This document shows positions 11,478-21,900 of a stretch of 64,000 bases of DNA, piece by piece. Where the stretch lies: contig NC_090025.1 of NCBI RefSeq assembly GCF_037176765.1, forward strand, positions 1,142,552-1,206,551, given 5' to 3'. The notes under the pieces are model-generated. The model saw only the letters and a program-made list of their open reading frames with translations, did not search any database and was not told the DNA's origin. Made by a program: the position numbers and the translations under genes. Origin of the DNA: Anolis sagrei. Taxonomy: Eukaryota; Chordata; Lepidosauria; Squamata; Anolidae. Numbering within the stretch: the first letter of the stretch is position 1; each line of letters opens with the position of its first letter.

Positions 11478-11712
11478 TTCTTTGGGCTATATGGCCATGT
11501 TGTAGAGGCATTCTCTCCTGACGTTTCGCCTGCATCTATGGCAAGCATCCTCAGAGGTGCCTCAGGCACCTCTGAGGATGCTTGCCATAGATGCAGGCGA
11601 AACGTCAGGAGAGAATGCCTCTAGAACATGGCCATATAGCCCGAGAGAAAAAACTACAACAACCCAGTGATTCCGGCCATGCAAGCCTTCGACAATACAG
11701 TAAATAAATTGA
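11478..11712. mobile_element. Near-perfect palindrome of Penelope-like termini
   Basis: The left arm (about 11479-11562) and right arm (about 11564-11650) are reverse complements with almost no loop, meeting at GAGGTGCCT-C-AGGCACCTC. Each arm is the terminal text with ATGGCCATGTT, CTGACGTTTCGCC and CATCCTCAGAGG. The right side ends with the usual AACAACCCAGTGATTCC / CCTTCGACAATA terminus. Confidence 0.8.
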
Positions 11713-12442
11713 AAATCCAATAAAATAATGAGATAAAAAGCATATTAAAATCTCATCACAACCCCAACTGTTCACAGACCTGCAGAGGTCTGTGGCTACA
11801 TGCACAGAGATATCAAATGCACACATGGACACGTATACATTCCACACAAACAATCCCTGGGTTTTCTAGGAAAGGTGAATATCTAATTTTATTGGTGAGG
11901 CACTGAGGCGAGAGAAGGGGAGCGTAAAGGATTCCTAGAGAGATGCCCAAGGGACAACAAGAAGGAAAACCAACCGCCTGCGAATCCTGCTGGAAGGAAT
12001 AACTCAACTTTTCAGCAACGCTTGGCTTCGTTGGCCCTGGAAATTATTGCGAACAAAGAAAGGCACGTTTTCTTCCGTTTCCTTTTATGGCTTTGCATCT
12101 GCTAAGAAGGGTTTCTGGAACCTACAAGGCACCCAAAATGCTCCGGAGGAAAGAGTGTTGAGGTTCCCTGAGAGTCATTCCTTCAAAACTGACTAGAAGG
12201 TGACTTCTTGTGCCTTCCTGTTGTGAGATCTCTTCTGGGACCAAAACAAAAGGGTTTTGGGGAGGGAAATGTGGGTTTTTTTGATGGGGAAGAAGCATCC
12301 CTCCCTAGCTTTGCACAGAAGCTGCCCCTTCTGTGCTCAAACCGAATGCCAAAATGTAAACGGAGTAAAGCTTACACAACAATAAGAGCCAAGCCAGGAT
12401 AGCATTCCTAAACTCAGGCCCTATTTCCTCCCTCCAAGCTGA
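11713..12442. other. No gene recognised
   Basis: About 730 bp of mixed composition. Open frames are short and unconvincing, and I see no repeat family I can name. The last bases are the target site of the next element. Confidence 0.5.
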
Positions 12443-12450
12443 GCCTAGAT

Positions 12451-13497
12451 CCGTGATGGTGAACCTATGACATGCGTATCAGCACTGACACACATGTCTA
12501 TTTTTGATGACACGCTGTTGGGGTTCAGCCTGTGTGTGAACCTGTACCTGACTCTCTGATTGTATTTCCTGATGTCAATGATTCTGAGGTCAATGTAGAA
12601 AATGACGGTTTGTGTAGTGAAAATCCTGCTGCTTTGGAAAGGGAAAGTCCAAATTCCCATGAGAATGATTCAGAGCCAAGTGGTGAACTTTCACTCCCTT
12701 TTCCTCCCAGGCTTAGCTCTCCAGATGATCTGACACCTGGCCCCTCTAACGAGGATAGAAAGGGGCAGATTTGGCAAAGCAGAGGAGCAGCGCAGAGTTT
12801 ATGGAGGTCAGCTAGATTAAGAGAAATGCAAACAAAGCCTTCAGGCGTGTCACGAAATAGATTTCTACGCTTTAAAAACGCTTGGCCTGGATGCCCATTC
12901 AGTCCAGGCATCGTTTCAGATTCATGTGCAGACTCTTGCAGTTCTCCTGCTTCCAGTGGCTTTGTTCCAAGGAGTTTTTCTAGTGTTTCCAAGTACGGTT
13001 AGTGGATTGCTAACAAGTTCCGGGTCTGAGCAGTTTTCCTGTGGGTTTTTTGATCCTGTTCATGGACATTTCTTGTTGCTGATTTTACCTGTGGCTTTTT
13101 ACCTTTGCATATTTACTATATTTTGTACTCATCTTTCATCAATAAAAAGGATTGGTCTTTCCTGAAGTGCAGTGTGGTGGATTGTTGTCTGAGGGTCCAG
13201 TTTCCTGCTCTGGGTCGCAACACACGCAGCCACATGCGGCCGCACACAGAGAAGTACACCTTATAAGAGCCAATCTAATTCCATCCTTAAATGTGTAAAA
13301 GGCTCTCCAAATTTAACATCTGCACATTTGAGCATTGTTCACGCCATAACTCAGCATGGAATATACATTTTTCTTATTTAAACTATAAATATTGCAAAAT
13401 TACGTTTATTTTTTCTCGAAGTTGATACCCCACCCAAGTTATGCTCAGGTTTTTAGCCAATTTTGACACACTAAGCTCAAAAGGTTGCCCATCACTG
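12451..13497. mobile_element. Non-autonomous hAT transposon, second family, 8-bp target duplication
   Basis: The left end is CCGTGATGGTGAACCT and the right end complements to CAGTGATGGGCAACCT. The flank GCCTAGAT is duplicated exactly (12443-12450, 13498-13505). The interior has the GACACGC...GCCACATGCGGCC text of this family. It is interrupted by the LTR at 12516-13222. Confidence 0.9.
12516..13222 (+). mobile_element. Solo LTR of an LTR retroelement inside the hAT
   Basis: TGTTG...CAACA ends and a perfect 5-bp duplication CACGC (12511-12515, 13223-13227). AATAAA lies near 13140. The 5' half is coding-like and includes SHENDSEPSGEL, recalling the SHENV block of the 177-bp satellite unit. Fossil, younger than its hAT host. 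Confidence 0.85.
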
Positions 13498-13505
13498 GCC
13501 TAGAT

Positions 13506-13705
13506 GGAGGAAAAGGCAATTGGGCTATGAATCCCCAGGAACAGACCTGCCCGTCTGACCATGAGAAAGCGCTTTCACAACCCTTGCAATGGGTTTCCTT
13601 GTTGGATCCTGGGGCCATGGTTCGATTGAGATGCAAAGGACAACATCGTGAGGTTTCTGTCCTCCATACCTTGCAGAAAAAGAAGGGGAGATTGTCTTGG
13701 TGGAA
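13506..13705. other. Unassigned flank of the next satellite
   Basis: About 200 bp without a recognised feature. It borders the first monomer of the array. Confidence 0.4.
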
Positions 13706-16440
13706 AGAAGCTTCATGCTGCTTTGAGCAAACATGCAGAGATGCTCAGCAGAGCGGATGCGGCACACGCCCATGAAAGTTGGAGATGGGAAGTGAGACAG
13801 GGACATTCCCAGAACTGTTTGCGATGCTCCTTCCAAAGAGGGACAACCTGCAAAGGCTTCTTCTTTGGGATTTTCAATCCTCTGTCATGCTGCTTTGAGC
13901 AAAAATGCAGAGGTGCTCAGCAGAAGGGACAAGGCGCATGCCAATGAGAGTATGGAGATGAGAAGTGGGACCTGCAAAGGCTTCTTCTTAAGTAATTCTT
14001 TGGGATTTTCAATCCTGCTCCATGCTGCTTTGAGCAAACATGCAGGCATGCTCAGCACAAGTGACACGGCGCATGCCAATGAGAGTTGGAGATGGGAAGT
14101 GGGACCGGGACGTTCCCAGAACCGTTTGCGATGCTCCTTCCAAAAAGGGATGACCTGCAAAGGCTTCTTCTTTGGGATTTTCAATCCTGTGTCATGCTGC
14201 TTTGAGCAAACATGCAAAGATGCTCAACAGAAGGGACACGGCACATGCCAATGAGAGTCTGGAGATGAGAAGTGGGACTGGGATGTTCCCAGAACCACTT
14301 GCAATGCTCCTTCCTAAGAGGGACAACCTGCAAAGGCTTCTTCTTAACAAAAGTCAGTCTTTGAGATTTTAAATCCTGCTCCATGCTGCTTTGAGCAGAC
14401 TTGCAGAGATGTTCAGCAGAAGGGATGCGGCACATGCCAATGAGATTTTGGAGATGGGAAGTGAGACTAGGACGTTCCCAGAACTGCTTGCGATGCTCCT
14501 TCCAAAGAGGGACAACCTGCAAAGGCTTCTTCTTTGGGATTTTCAATCCTCTGTCATGCTGCTTTGAGCAAAAATGCAGAGGTGCTCAGCAGAAGGGACA
14601 TGGCGCATGCCAATGAGAGTATGGAGATGAGAAGTGGGACCTGCAAAGGCTTCTTCTTAAGTAATTCTTTGGGATTTTCAATCCTGCTCCATGCTGCTTT
14701 GAGCAAACATGCAGGCATGCTCAGCACAAGTGACACGGCGCATGCCAATGAGAGTTGGAGATGGGAAGTGGGACCGTGACGTTCCCAGAACCGCGTGCAA
14801 TGCTCCTTCCAAAGAGGGACAAACTGCAAAGGCTTCTTCTTTGGGATTTTCAATCCCCTGTCATGCTGCTTTGAGCAAACATGCAAAGATGCTCAACAGA
14901 AGGGACGCAGCGCATGCCAATGAGAGTCTGGAGATGGGAAGTGGGACCGGGACGTTCCCAGAACTGCTTGCAATGCTCCTTCCTAAGAGGGACAACTTGA
15001 AAAGGCTTCTTCTTAACATATGTAATTCTTTGGGATTTTCAATCCTACTCCATGCTGCTTTGAGCAAACATGCAGGCATGCTCAGCACAAGTGACACGGC
15101 GCATGCCAAAGAGAGTTGGAGATGGGAAGTGGGACCGGGACGTTCCCAGAACCGTTTGCGATGCTCCTTCCAAAAAGGGATGACCTGCAAAGGCTTCTTC
15201 TTTGGGATTTTCAATCCTGTGTCATGCTGCTTTGAGCAAACATGCAAAGATGCTCAACAGAAGGGACACGGCACATGCCAATGAGAGTCTGGAGATGAGA
15301 AGTGGGACTGGGATGTTCCCAGAACCACTTGCAATGCTCCTTCCTAAGAGGGACAACCTGCAAAGGCTTCTTCTTAACAAAAGTCAGTCTTTGAGATTTT
15401 AAATCCTGCTCCATGCTGCTTTGAGCAGACTTGCAGAGATGTTCAGCAGAAGGGATGCGGCACATGCCAATGAGATTTTGGAGATGGGAAGTGAGACTAG
15501 GACGTTCCCAGAACTGCTTGCGATGCTCCTTCCAAAGAGGGACAACCTGCAAAGGCTTCTTCTTTGGGATTTTCAATCCTCTGTCATGCTGCTTTGAGCA
15601 AAAATGCAGAGGTGCTCAGCAGAAGGGACATGGCGCATGCCAATGAGAGTATGGAGATGAGAAGTGGGACCTGCAAAGGCTTCTTCTTAAGTAATTCTTT
15701 GGGATTTTCAATCCTGCTCCATGCTGCTTTGAGCAAACATGCAGGCATGCTCAGCACAAGTGACACGGCGCATGCCAAAGAGAGTTGGAGATGGGAAGTG
15801 GGACCGTGACGTTCCCAGAACCGCGTGCAATGCTCCTTCCAAAGAGGGACAAACTGCAAAGGCTTCTTCTTTGGGATTTTCAATCCCCTGTCATGCTGCT
15901 TTGAGCAAACATGCAGAAATGCTGAGCAGAAGGGATGCTGCGCATGCCAATAAGATTTTGGAGATGGGAAGTGGGACCGGGACATTTCCAGAACTGCTTG
16001 CAATGCTCCTTCCAAAGACAGACAACCTGCAAAGGCTTCTTCTTAACATAAGACATTCTTTGGGATTTCAATCCTGTGTCATGCTGCTTTGAGCAAACAT
16101 GCAGAAATGCTCAGCAGAAGGGATGCTGCACATGCCAATGAAATTTTGGAGATGGGAAGTGGGAAAGGGACATTTCCAGAACTGCTTGCAAAGCTCCTTC
16201 CAAGGACAGATAACTTGCAAAGGCTTCTTCTTAACATAAGTCATTCTTTGGGATTTTCAATCCTGTGTCACGCTGCTTTGAGCAAACATGCAGAAATGCT
16301 CAGCAGAAGGGATGCGGCGCATGCCAATGAGATTTTGGAGATGGGAAGTGGGACTGGGACGTTCCCAGAACCACTTGCGATGCTCCTTCCAAAGAGGGAC
16401 ACCCTGCAAAGGCTTCTTCTTAACATATTGGGATTTCCCT
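13706..16440. repeat. Satellite of about 135-175-bp monomers with a 1030-bp higher-order repeat
   Basis: The monomers share CATGCTGCTTTGAGCAAACATG, then GCATGCCAATGAGAGT, GACGTTCCCAGAAC, GATGCTCCTTCC and CTGCAAAGGCTTCTTCTT. Individual monomers differ, but blocks repeat exactly 1030 bp apart: 14172 matches 15202, 14401 matches 15431 and 14534 matches 15564. A multi-monomer block was therefore duplicated as a unit. Frames through it are short and shadow each other. It lies downstream of SPEF1. Confidence 0.93.
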
Positions 16441-16441
16441 T

Positions 16442-16447
16442 TTTATT
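16442..16447 (-). terminator. Candidate SPEF1 polyadenylation signal
   Basis: The minus strand reads AATAAA here, about 950 bases past the SPEF1 stop codon, with no closer AATAAA seen between. A T-rich or GT-rich downstream element is not obvious, because the satellite begins at once. Position is suggestive only. Confidence 0.3.
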
Positions 16448-16846
16448 AAGGGGATGCAACCTTGCGTTCAAACCAAAGCACCGTTTGCTACAACAGAGCT
16501 TGCTCTACAAGCAAGGCTTTGCAAAGGCTTTGCTGGGCTTTCCCCAAATCCAGTTGCAACCCTGGTTAAGGCGTGCGGTTTGGAGGGGAGGTTTGGGGTT
16601 GTGCGCAGGGAGGCAACAACTGCACAAGGGCGACACATGCATTTCGCTGGGCGTATTGTCCTAGCCAGCCATGTGTGTTGGAGGAGGAGGAGGAGACCTA
16701 CTAGAGAAGGCAAGGTATGATTCTTCCTTATGGCCAGATGGGGCTTGTTTTGTGGCTTCCTGGAGCTTCTAGGGGTCCAAAGATACTATCGTCCCCGACT
16801 AGAATTCTGCAAAAGGTCTCATATTGCCTCGGAGCTCCATCTATAG

Positions 16847-16973
16847 CAGGCATGGGTCAACTTGGGCCATCCCTCCAGGTGTTTTGGACTCCAACTCCCA
16901 CAATTCCTAACAGGAATTGTGGGAGTTGGAGTCCAAAACACCTGGAGGGAGGGTCCAAGTTGGCCCATGCCTG
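16847..16973. mobile_element. Foldback hAT MITE
   Basis: Two arms of about 60 bp (CAGGCATGGGTCAACTTGG... and its complement) meet at CCTAACAG. The flanks are ATCTATAG (16839-16846) and ATCTATAA (16974-16981), a 7/8 match to a target duplication. Half-copies occur near 10997, 11124, 22050, 25655 and 50640. Confidence 0.85.
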
Positions 16974-17392
16974 ATCTATAACCCTCTCCCCTAAGCCTGA
17001 GGATGCCTTTGTGCTGGTGCTGAGAAGGAGAGAAGCCTCTCCTCGGGAAAGAGGGGCCAAAGGGATGCCATTGGGATCCTGGAGCCCTTTGCCAGCCTTC
17101 TATCCTGGTGTGGAAGCCCCCTCCTGACCAGGGAGACCCCCTCAAGGGCAGGCAGCCTTGCTTTCACCCTCTCTGCTTGAGGCCTTGGGCATGGAGCTAA
17201 GCCAGTCCTCTGAACCAGCTGGAAACATGACTTGCTCATCTTCTCCTTGCCTGCCAGTCTCTGTTGTGCACCCGGGAGCTTGCAAAGCAAGGACAGGGCC
17301 CACCCAGGAAGCCTTCTAGCCCGCTTTAGAAGGAAGCGTCCATCCATCCATCCATCCTTCTGCAGGGCTGGAGGGGGAGCCACCGGAGCCCT

Positions 17393-17500
17393 TCACTTGC
17401 GCTTCGGCTGCTGCTGCTGCACGCGGCGCGTCAGGTCGTCGATCCGGACGTTCTTCAGTTGCAGGAGGTGCTCCAGGCGGCGGACCTTCATCTGCAGGAT
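17393..17500 (-). CDS. SPEF1: SPEF1 exon 7 (terminal coding exon)
   Basis: Encodes residues 201-235, starting ILQMKVRRLEHLLQLKNVRI and ending QQQQPKRK then TGA (17393-17395). The acceptor is a C-rich tract plus CCGCAG. This is the C-terminal half of the coiled coil and the best conserved part of the tail. Confidence 0.96.
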   Translation of the reverse strand: MLQMKVRRLEHLLQLKNVRIDDLTRRVQQQQPKRK

Positions 17501-18934
17501 CTGCGGGGAGGCAGGACAACGTCAAGGGTCACCTCCCAGGGAGATGCTACAGGGAGAGGTCAACCTCCCCTGTTTAAACAGCGTCACTGGCTCCCAATCA
17601 GTTTCCAGTCCCAATTCAAGGTGAAGGTGATCCCCTACAAAGCCCTAAATTTATTTATTATTTATTTATTTGCTTCATTTATATACCGCTCTTCTCAGCC
17701 TTCAGGCGACTCAGAGCGGTTAACAACCAGTTTCAACAAGACAATACAAAATCAGTAATCAATTAAAACAGTAATATCAATTAATTAACACCAGAGTCAA
17801 TACAACAGTACAGCAATATAACAATCCATCACGTCTCATCAATAGAATCAGCATCCGATCTCGTTGTCCATTAATCCATATTCCAGTAATCAATCAATTG
17901 CACTGCTTAGTTAAAAGCCTGTTCGAAGAGCCAGGTCTTCACTCTCTTCCTGAATGCCAATAAGGAGGGGGCCGATCTAATGACTGTAGGAAGGGCGTTC
18001 CACAGCCGGGGGGCCACTACTGAGAAGGCTCTGTCTCTTGTCCCTGCCAGGCGTGCTTGTGAAGCCGGCGGGACCGAGAGCAGGGCCTCCCCAGACGATC
18101 TTAACGTCCTAACTGGTTCATAGGAGGAGATGCGTTCGGACAGGTAGGTCGGGCCAGAACTGTTTAGGGCTTTAAAGGCTAAAGCCAGCACTTTGAATTG
18201 TGCCTGGTAGGAAATTGGCAGCCAGTGGAGCCGGCGCAACAGAGGAGTCGTATGCTCCCTGAGTGCCGCTCCTGTTAACATCCTGGCTGCCGATCGTTGG
18301 ACCATTTGAAGCTTCCGAGCAGTCTTCAGAGGCAACCCCACGTAGAGAGCGTTGCAGTAGTCTATACGGGATGTAACCAGCGCGTGGACTACCGTGGCCA
18401 AGTCAGACTTCCCAAGGTATGGGCGCAGCTGGCGCACAAGTTTTAGCTGTGCGAATGCTCCCCTGGTCACCGCTGAAATGGTTCAGGACCTGCCAATCTT
18501 CAAGACCGCATCTTCCCCTTCTAACAAGGTCACTGTCACACCTCAGAATAGATTCACCTTGCTGAAAACACCAAACTGCACACAGGTTGAAGTCTTTGTA
18601 GTTTATTAAAAAGTAAAAAATAAAAAAGTTCCAAAAGATCAATACAAAATAGCACTTTGAAGCATGATTTCAAAAAGGCACCAGCAAAGCAAAATCCCAT
18701 CAGAACATGACAAAGTCCTGAGACCATGAACACAAGAACTACAAGATAATCCAGGCAAACCAGCACAAGTTTCTTGGCTAAGCAAAAAGTTGCTCTGACA
18801 AAGGTTTGTTTTCAAAAACTCTGTTTAATACCCTTTGCAAAACATGAAAACATTTCTTTGGCCTTGTCGCACCTCCTTCCTGTTAGCTATTCTCACACTC
18901 CTTCGATCTCTGAATTCCAAACGGTCAGCCAATC

Positions 18935-18966
<32 letters not shown>

Positions 18967-21900
18967 TTATTTGTACCCCGCTAGCATCTCCCGAAGGACT
19001 CGATGCGGCTTACACGGGCCGAAGCCACAAAACACAATACAATAGAAAACATAACACAGCAATAAACAAAGCAAATCAAACAATTAAGCAAAATAACCAC
19101 AATGACAATACATCAAGACACTATTAAAACTGGTTCGGCCAGCGCAATGGGGTACAGGGTTAAAAGTGCTGAGATGGCAGGAGGAACGTAGGATTAAAGG
19201 TGCGGTGTGCAGCAACATTAGTTGTGCTAAAGTGCATCTAGGACTTGGGATGGGGATTCCTAATCTGCGAAGGCACATCGGAACAACCAAGTTTTTAGGT
19301 TCCTTCTGAAAACTGCCAGAGTAGGGGCCTGACGAAGCTCTTTTGGGAGGGCATTCCAAAGTCGGGGGGCCGCCACAGAGAAGGCCCTGTCCCGCGTCCC
19401 CACCAAGCGCGCTTGCGACGTAGGTGGGATCACGAGCAGGGCCTCCCCAGATGACCGGAGCGAGCGTGTGGGTTCGTAGATGGAGATGCGGTCACGCAGG
19501 TAGGGTGGTCCCAAACCGTTCAGGGCTTTGTAGGTGAGCACCTGCACCTTGAATTGGGCTCGGAAAATAAATGGCAGCCAGTGGAGCTCCTTGAACAAGA
19601 GGGTTGACCTCTCTTGATAATGAGCTCCAGTTAGCATCCTGGCTGCTGCCCGCTGAACCAATTGTAGTTTCCGAGCCGTCTTCAAGGGCAGCCCCACGTA
19701 GAGCGCATTGCAGTAATCCATTCTAGAGGTGACCAAGGCGTGGACCACCCCGGCCAGATCCGCCTTCACGAGGTACGGTCGCAGCTGGCGCACAAGTCTC
19801 AGTTGTGCAAAGGCCCTCCCGGATACCGCCGACACCTGAGCCTCAAGTGTAAGCGAAGAATCCAGGAGGACACCCAAACTGCGGACCTGTGGCTTCAGGG
19901 GGAGTGTAACCCCGTCCAACACAGGTTGCCACCCTATACCCCGATCCGGTTTACGATCAACCAGGAGGACCTCTGTCTTGTCGGGATTGATCTTCAGCTT
20001 GTTCTTCCTCATCCAGATCAACACAGCGGCCAGGCACTCGTCCAGCACCCGAGAAGCCTCCTTGGAATTGGGTGGAAAAGAGTAGTAGAGTTGTGCGTCA
20101 TCCGCATAGAGATGGCACCCAACTCCAAAACTCCGGATGACCTCTCCCAGCGGTTTCATGTAGATGTTGAAGAGCATGGGCAACAAGATAGATCCTTGCG
20201 GGACCCCACAGGTCAAAGGCCAGGGGTCCGAGCAGGCGTCTCCCAGCTTCACCAACTGGGTGCGTCCCTCCAGGAAGGACTGGAGCCACGACAAAACCGT
20301 GCCCCCAAGGCCCATCCCAGAGAGACGACCCAGAAGGATACCATGATCGATGGTATCGAAAGCCGCTGAGATGTCCAGGAGAACCAACAGGGTCACACTC
20401 CCCCTGTCCAGCTCTCTGCGGAGGTCATCCACCAATCTAAGGTTCCGTTTCGTCAAGGTCAGGCTGCTCATTAGTCTCAGAGCAATTACCTTCCTGCTCA
20501 TTATCAGGCTGAGAACAGTCCTCCTTTTCTGAGTCAATTTGCACCTGGCTAGTTTCGGTATCAAAAACATCATTCCTTGCTGTGGGAAACTGAACTTGCA
20601 CACCCTGCTCCTCATGGTCTACAACAGGGACATCTTGAACCTGATTGTGAGCCTGAATCCCATCATCCTCATCAGAATCACCCTGATATCCCATCTGAGT
20701 AACAACACCATCACTCTGTGGCTCCAGCTGAGTCACAACAGCCATGCTTTTTTTGACTAGTGGTTTTCAAAAGGTGGTCTCCACATGTTCATGGAGATTC
20801 ACATGTGCCAAACCAATGTGACGCCATTTTTACGTATTCAATAAGGTGATGGTGCACTTATTTCCAATAGGTTATGGCATTTCCAATATTCTATTCAATT
20901 CCCTCACCTGAACGGTCTCCTGCAAGGCCAGCAAGGCCTGCTCCCGCTCGGCCAACTGCAGGCGCAGGAGGGCCTCGTTCTGCAACGGCGCTCCTTTGGT
21001 CCCTCTGGAAATGGGAAGCAAACAGAAGCATGAGGTGGTAAATTTGGGTTGGGGTTAATTGAGTGTTGCACTCCAGAACAGGAAATAGCCCCTCTGACTA
21101 TAAACACACCACACATTGAGTGAAGGAACAATCCTTTTTATTAAAGCTTAGCAAAAAGCCAGTAGAAATAAATGCTTGTAAAGATAGACAAGATTCCAAA
21201 AAGCAAGAAGGCATTCAAAGGCAGCCAGATAAAACAGTGTCCAAAAGGTAGCAATCAAAAGCAATGTCCAAAAAGCATGAAAATACAATCCAAGGCAATG
21301 ATTATCCAGACAGGAATCAAACAAGAAGCAAGAACAGACCAGACGCTGCTAATCACCTTGAAAGGCTAAAAAAATCCATGAAGACGAGACCACTTGAACA
21401 GGAATTCCATGAGGTTTGCACTTGGTTTCCAAACGATGCCTGATCAGACAAGATTCTCTAAAGGCAAACCTTAAATCCCAAAAACTGGTTTCGTTTTCCT
21501 CCAGTCTTTGACCTTAACTGGCAAATTCTTTCGGATCTAGGTAAACATTGGGCCTCTTGTCAATTCTGGCTAATCTCCAGCCACCGACTCTGCTTATCTG
21601 ACTCCTCCTCTTAACTTTACCAGGTGTCAGACTGTTTTCCAAACTAGAATCTGGAGCGCTTATAGGTGGAGGGAGTAAACCTTTCTCCCAAGACCTGACA
21701 GAAACATTCTCATGAGAATCTGCCCTTTGCACCGAAGCCTCTCTGTCAGTGTCTGCATGAAACTCATTGACCAAAGTGTCTCCATCTTGCAGCCAGCCCC
21801 AGGATCCCCCACATCAGAAGCAACAGGGGGCTGATCTCCCTCCTCATTACCCACATCAGACACAGAAACATCAGGAGACTGAAACACATCCACAGGTTCA

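Noticed and set aside
13525-16092. Overlapping frames of 100 to 190 residues on both strands
   Set aside because: They repeat with the satellite unit and change frame between monomers; no protein signal.
18939-20455. A host reverse-transcriptase-like gene
   Set aside because: Has the L2-like tail, 5' truncation and sister copies in the window, so it is a LINE.
20437-20745. A host gene for a 102-residue acidic protein
   Set aside because: It is the coding-like part of the LTR at 18534-20740.
18529-20745. A 5-bp target duplication for the LTR at 18534-20740
   Set aside because: GTCAC and GCCAT differ at two of five bases, so no duplication is claimed.
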